The position numbers and the translations under genes are program-made. A stretch of DNA of 9,086 nucleotides from Chitinophagaceae bacterium (GTDB taxonomy: Bacteria; Bacteroidota; Bacteroidia; Chitinophagales; Chitinophagaceae), in the NCBI GenBank assembly GCA_016741945.1, contig JACVCQ010000066.1:1-9086 (forward strand), read 5' to 3'. Under the pieces are notes generated by a model that searched no databases, was not told where the DNA came from, and saw only the letters and a list, made by a program, of their open reading frames with translations. Positions 6,509-9,086 of this stretch are shown in pieces (within the stretch, counting starts at the first letter, position 1; every line of letters starts with the position of its first letter).

Positions 6509-9086
6509 TTAAAATTTAGCCTGAATACCAAAACTGAAAGTTCTTGGAATAGGCACTGCACCAAAATCAATTCCGCGTAAAATGGTACTTTGTCCACCCG
6601 CATTTACTTCAGGATCATATCCTTTGTAGTTGTCCCAACTGATGAGGTTGCGACCGCTGAAATTGATACTCAGGTCACTAAATCCTTTTACTTTTCCGAA
6701 ATTATAGCTAAGTGATAATTCGCGCAATTTCGTATAGCTACCATTATCAATTCTCCATTCTTCAATTGCATAAATACCACTAATATAGCCTCGTGGCAAT
6801 TGACCACGGTGTTCTTGTTCAGCTACTTTACCATTCCCTACACCCTGACGTGTACGGAAGTCGGCATTGAATACATCCACACCTTGTACCGCATCAATTT
6901 GAACACGCAAACTCAACCGCTTATACGTAAACTCATTCACCAAGCTAGTGGTATAATCTGGATTGGGATCACCAATTACCCTCCGCAGTACAGCCCCACT
7001 TGGTAATCCACTGGTTCTTCCCGGCGTAAATACCAATGCACTGTTTTGAACACCTCTTTCTGTTTGAGGAATTCCACCAGCGTTTTTCACTTCACTTCCA
7101 TCCGGATTACGTGCAAAGAATGTTCCGTAGAAAACACCTACCGGCTGGCCCTCAATAATAGCAACAGGTGCTCCGGCATTGGTACTTAACAGCGTCAATG
7201 CTTGTCCTATACGAACTGCCTTATTTCTATTGTGGTTGAAAATACCAGTGATGTTCCAGTTGAAATCTTTCTTAGCAATCGGATTACCGGTTAAAACGAT
7301 TTCAAAGCCTTTATTTTCCAATGATCCGAAATTATCCAACAAGCTGCTGAAGCCGGATGTTGGAGCAATGAATCGGTTGATCAACAGGTCTGTTACTTTC
7401 TTATTGTAAATATTTACCGTTAACCCTACTCTGTTATTCAGAAAAGCAAGATCAAAACCTAATTCAGTTTCTTGTTGTCTTTCAGGTTTTACATTTTCAT
7501 TTGCCAATGTACCGCTAGAATTCAATGCTGTTCTTCCCAAATAAGAGGATGAACTGTAAGTATTGAATCTAGAGTAAGCACCAATACCTGTTAGGTTTCC
7601 ACTTTCACCATATGCCAAACGAACTTTGAAAAGATCCCACCATTTAGAAACACCAGAATTGGCCCAGAAATCGGCTCCAGAGATCACATAACTACCACTC
7701 GCTTTGTAGTATGTCTGGTTACGCTGATTTTTCCCAAATACAGATGAACCATCCACACGAATAGCACCTGTTACAAAGAATTGGTTACGATATTTGAAGT
7801 TCTGCTGAACATAAGCACCGGAAATAGATAACTCACTTCTTTCATCTACAGGATCCAATCTGGTGCTTGCTCCATTAACTGTTTGTACGAATGGAGCCAA
7901 GCCTCTTCCTTGTAATAAAGAGAAGTTATTCTTTTCATATTGCTGAGAAAAACCAACTTGAGTAACAGAATTGATGTTATTAGTGATGTTTCTAGAATAG
8001 GTTGCATTCAGATCATGGTTAATAGCAAAGAAGTTATTATTCGCAGCACTTGAATAGCCATTTTGCGTTGGGTCTAATGCCGGACCACCACCAAAGAATG
8101 CAGTACTCACATTGTATGCAAATGGCGGGATATAAGTATTTCCGTTTTGTGCATAGTTATCAATACCCATGGTATAATCAACGGTAAGACCTGTAATGGG
8201 ACGCAACTTTAATCCCAGATTCGCAATCAAACGATTCGTAGTTTGACGCTGTTTAATATCTTCAATTACAGATACCGGATTCGCACGACCACGCTCACCT
8301 ACTGCACGAATATTTCCCAATGCATCTCTAGTCCAAATATCATGGAAATTACCTATGATCGTAACAGAGTTCATTGGAGAGAAGAAAGAGTTACCATCTG
8401 GTTTTTCATTTGCGGTACTATTGATATAGTTCAAGCCCAGATTAAAGCTTGCCCATTTGTTCAATACCTGATCAATATTACTGCGGAAACTATAACGTTG
8501 AAAATCAGTATTTCTAACAATACCTTGGTTATAGAAATAAGAACCGGAAATGTAATACTTCGTTTTATCTGTTCCACCACTGATAGAAATATTATTATCG
8601 GTACCATTGGCATTGCGGAAAATATAATCCTGATAATCATAACGGGTAACAGGTGTGGTAATGGTTTGCGCCGGTACTAAAATGTCTTGAGTCAATGCAC
8701 CTGGACCATCTGTTGGTCCACCAAATTTAGTAGGTGCCTGATTAACATCTAATTTCTTACGAAGACTACTGGTTGTAAAGCTGGTTGAGAAGGTTACAGA
8801 AGGGGCACCGCTTTTACCTTTTTTAGTAAAGATTTGAACTACCCCTGCATTGGCACGGCTACCATATATAGCTGCGGCAGCAGCACCATTCAATACTTCA
8901 ATTCTTTCTATATCGTTTGGATTGATATCTACCAATCGGCTTTGACCAATGCTTCCCACAAAGTTTCCTCCATCATAGTTACTCGAAGTATTAGTTACTC
9001 GGTTTGTAGCATTGTTCACGATCACTCCATCGATAATGTATAGAGGTTCTGAGGAAGAAGAAATAGAACTGATACCACGTAAACGT
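6509..9086 (-). CDS. SusC/RagA-family TonB-dependent outer-membrane transporter, 3' part (5' end beyond right edge)
   Basis: The last 858 residues of a TonB-linked outer-membrane porin that would import the ligand bound by its SusD partner. The open frame continues to the window edge, beginning RLRGISSISSSSEPLYIIDG. The GTG at 9023-9025 is therefore an internal valine, not a start. Missing are the signal peptide, the carboxypeptidase-like N-terminal domain, the TonB box and the first part of the plug. The plug is recognised by LYIIDGV (15-21) and by IERIEVLNGAAAAAIYGSRA (59-78), the classic SusC signature. The rest is a long series of amphipathic beta strands ending in a C-terminal strand with terminal phenylalanine (RTFSFGIQAKF), the signal for insertion into the outer membrane. 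There is no frameshift or internal stop. The susD-like gene follows after 18 bases and a strong terminator closes the pair. The substrate is unknown. Confidence 0.95.
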   Translation of the reverse strand, partial: RLRGISSISSSSEPLYIIDGVIVNNATNRVTNTSSNYDGGNFVGSIGQSRLVDINPNDIERIEVLNGAAAAAIYGSRANAGVVQIFTKKGKSGAPSVTFSTSFTTSSLRKKLDVNQAPTKFGGPTDGPGALTQDILVPAQTITTPVTRYDYQDYIFRNANGTDNNISISGGTDKTKYYISGSYFYNQGIVRNTDFQRYSFRSNIDQVLNKWASFNLGLNYINSTANEKPDGNSFFSPMNSVTIIGNFHDIWTRDALGNIRAVGERGRANPVSVIEDIKQRQTTNRLIANLGLKLRPITGLTVDYTMGIDNYAQNGNTYIPPFAYNVSTAFFGGGPALDPTQNGYSSAANNNFFAINHDLNATYSRNITNNINSVTQVGFSQQYEKNNFSLLQGRGLAPFVQTVNGASTRLDPVDERSELSISGAYVQQNFKYRNQFFVTGAIRVDGSSVFGKNQRNQTYYKASGSYVISGADFWANSGVSKWWDLFKVRLAYGESGNLTGIGAYSRFNTYSSSSYLGRTALNSSGTLANENVKPERQQETELGFDLAFLNNRVGLTVNIYNKKVTDLLINRFIAPTSGFSSLLDNFGSLENKGFEIVLTGNPIAKKDFNWNITGIFNHNRNKAVRIGQALTLLSTNAGAPVAIIEGQPVGVFYGTFFARNPDGSEVKNAGGIPQTERGVQNSALVFTPGRTSGLPSGAVLRRVIGDPNPDYTTSLVNEFTYKRLSLRVQIDAVQGVDVFNADFRTRQGVGNGKVAEQEHRGQLPRGYISGIYAIEEWRIDNGSYTKLRELSLSYNFGKVKGFSDLSINFSGRNLISWDNYKGYDPEVNAGGQSTILRGIDFGAVPIPRTFSFGIQAKF

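Noticed and set aside
8243..8680. 145-codon open frame on the plus strand
   Set aside because: It lies wholly antisense to the SusC-like coding region, whose frame has clear family motifs. The translated protein has no recognisable domain and looks like a shadow of biased codon use.
9023..9025. GTG as a start for the SusC-like protein
   Set aside because: The frame stays open upstream to the window edge and encodes the conserved SEPLYIIDG of the SusC plug just before it, so the GTG is an internal valine.
7179..9043. Other plus-strand open frames (for example 7179-7409 and 8834-9043)
   Set aside because: They are antisense to the susC-like gene, short, and lack signals or domains. The same holds for plus-strand frames opposite the kinase, CheB-like and SusD-like genes.

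Overview
The window looks like chromosomal DNA of a Bacteroidota bacterium. The main evidence is an adjacent SusC-like TonB-dependent porin and SusD-like lipoprotein, a pair characteristic of that phylum. AT-rich coding sequence and the near absence of Shine-Dalgarno motifs agree with this. The flavour of the SusC/SusD proteins and of the CHASE3-GAF hybrid kinase suggests a Chitinophagaceae-like environmental member, but that finer placement is inference. All recognisable genes lie on the minus strand, so they are read from high to low coordinates.

Upstream module (9086 down to 5195): the 3' part of a susC-like gene runs in from beyond the right edge, starting just before the plug-domain 'IDGV' motif. 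It is followed after 18 bases by a complete susD-like lipoprotein gene. Together they would form an outer-membrane uptake complex for an unidentified glycan, peptide or other oligomer. No hydrolase, regulator or sigma/anti-sigma pair lies in the window to reveal the substrate. A strong hairpin terminator (5136-5175) closes this unit.

Spacer (5008-5194): 187 bases holding the terminator, a short degenerate 7-base tandem repeat (5104-5124) and presumably the promoter of the next operon, which I cannot place with confidence.

Downstream module (5007 down to 1): a tight four-gene signalling operon. The first gene encodes a 1142-residue membrane hybrid histidine kinase (CHASE3, GAF, long heptad coiled coil, HisKA, HATPase, then three receiver-like domains of which the middle one is degenerate). 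It is followed by a CheR-type protein methyltransferase, a stand-alone CheB-type methylesterase domain, and the start of a response-regulator gene cut by the left edge. No chemoreceptor, CheA or CheW is present in the window. The CheR/CheB pair may therefore tune the kinase itself by reversible glutamate methylation, possibly in its coiled coil, rather than serve flagellar chemotaxis. Kinase, CheR and CheB all sit in one reading frame, separated only by single stop codons.

No RNA genes, insertion sequences, CRISPR arrays or phage features were seen.
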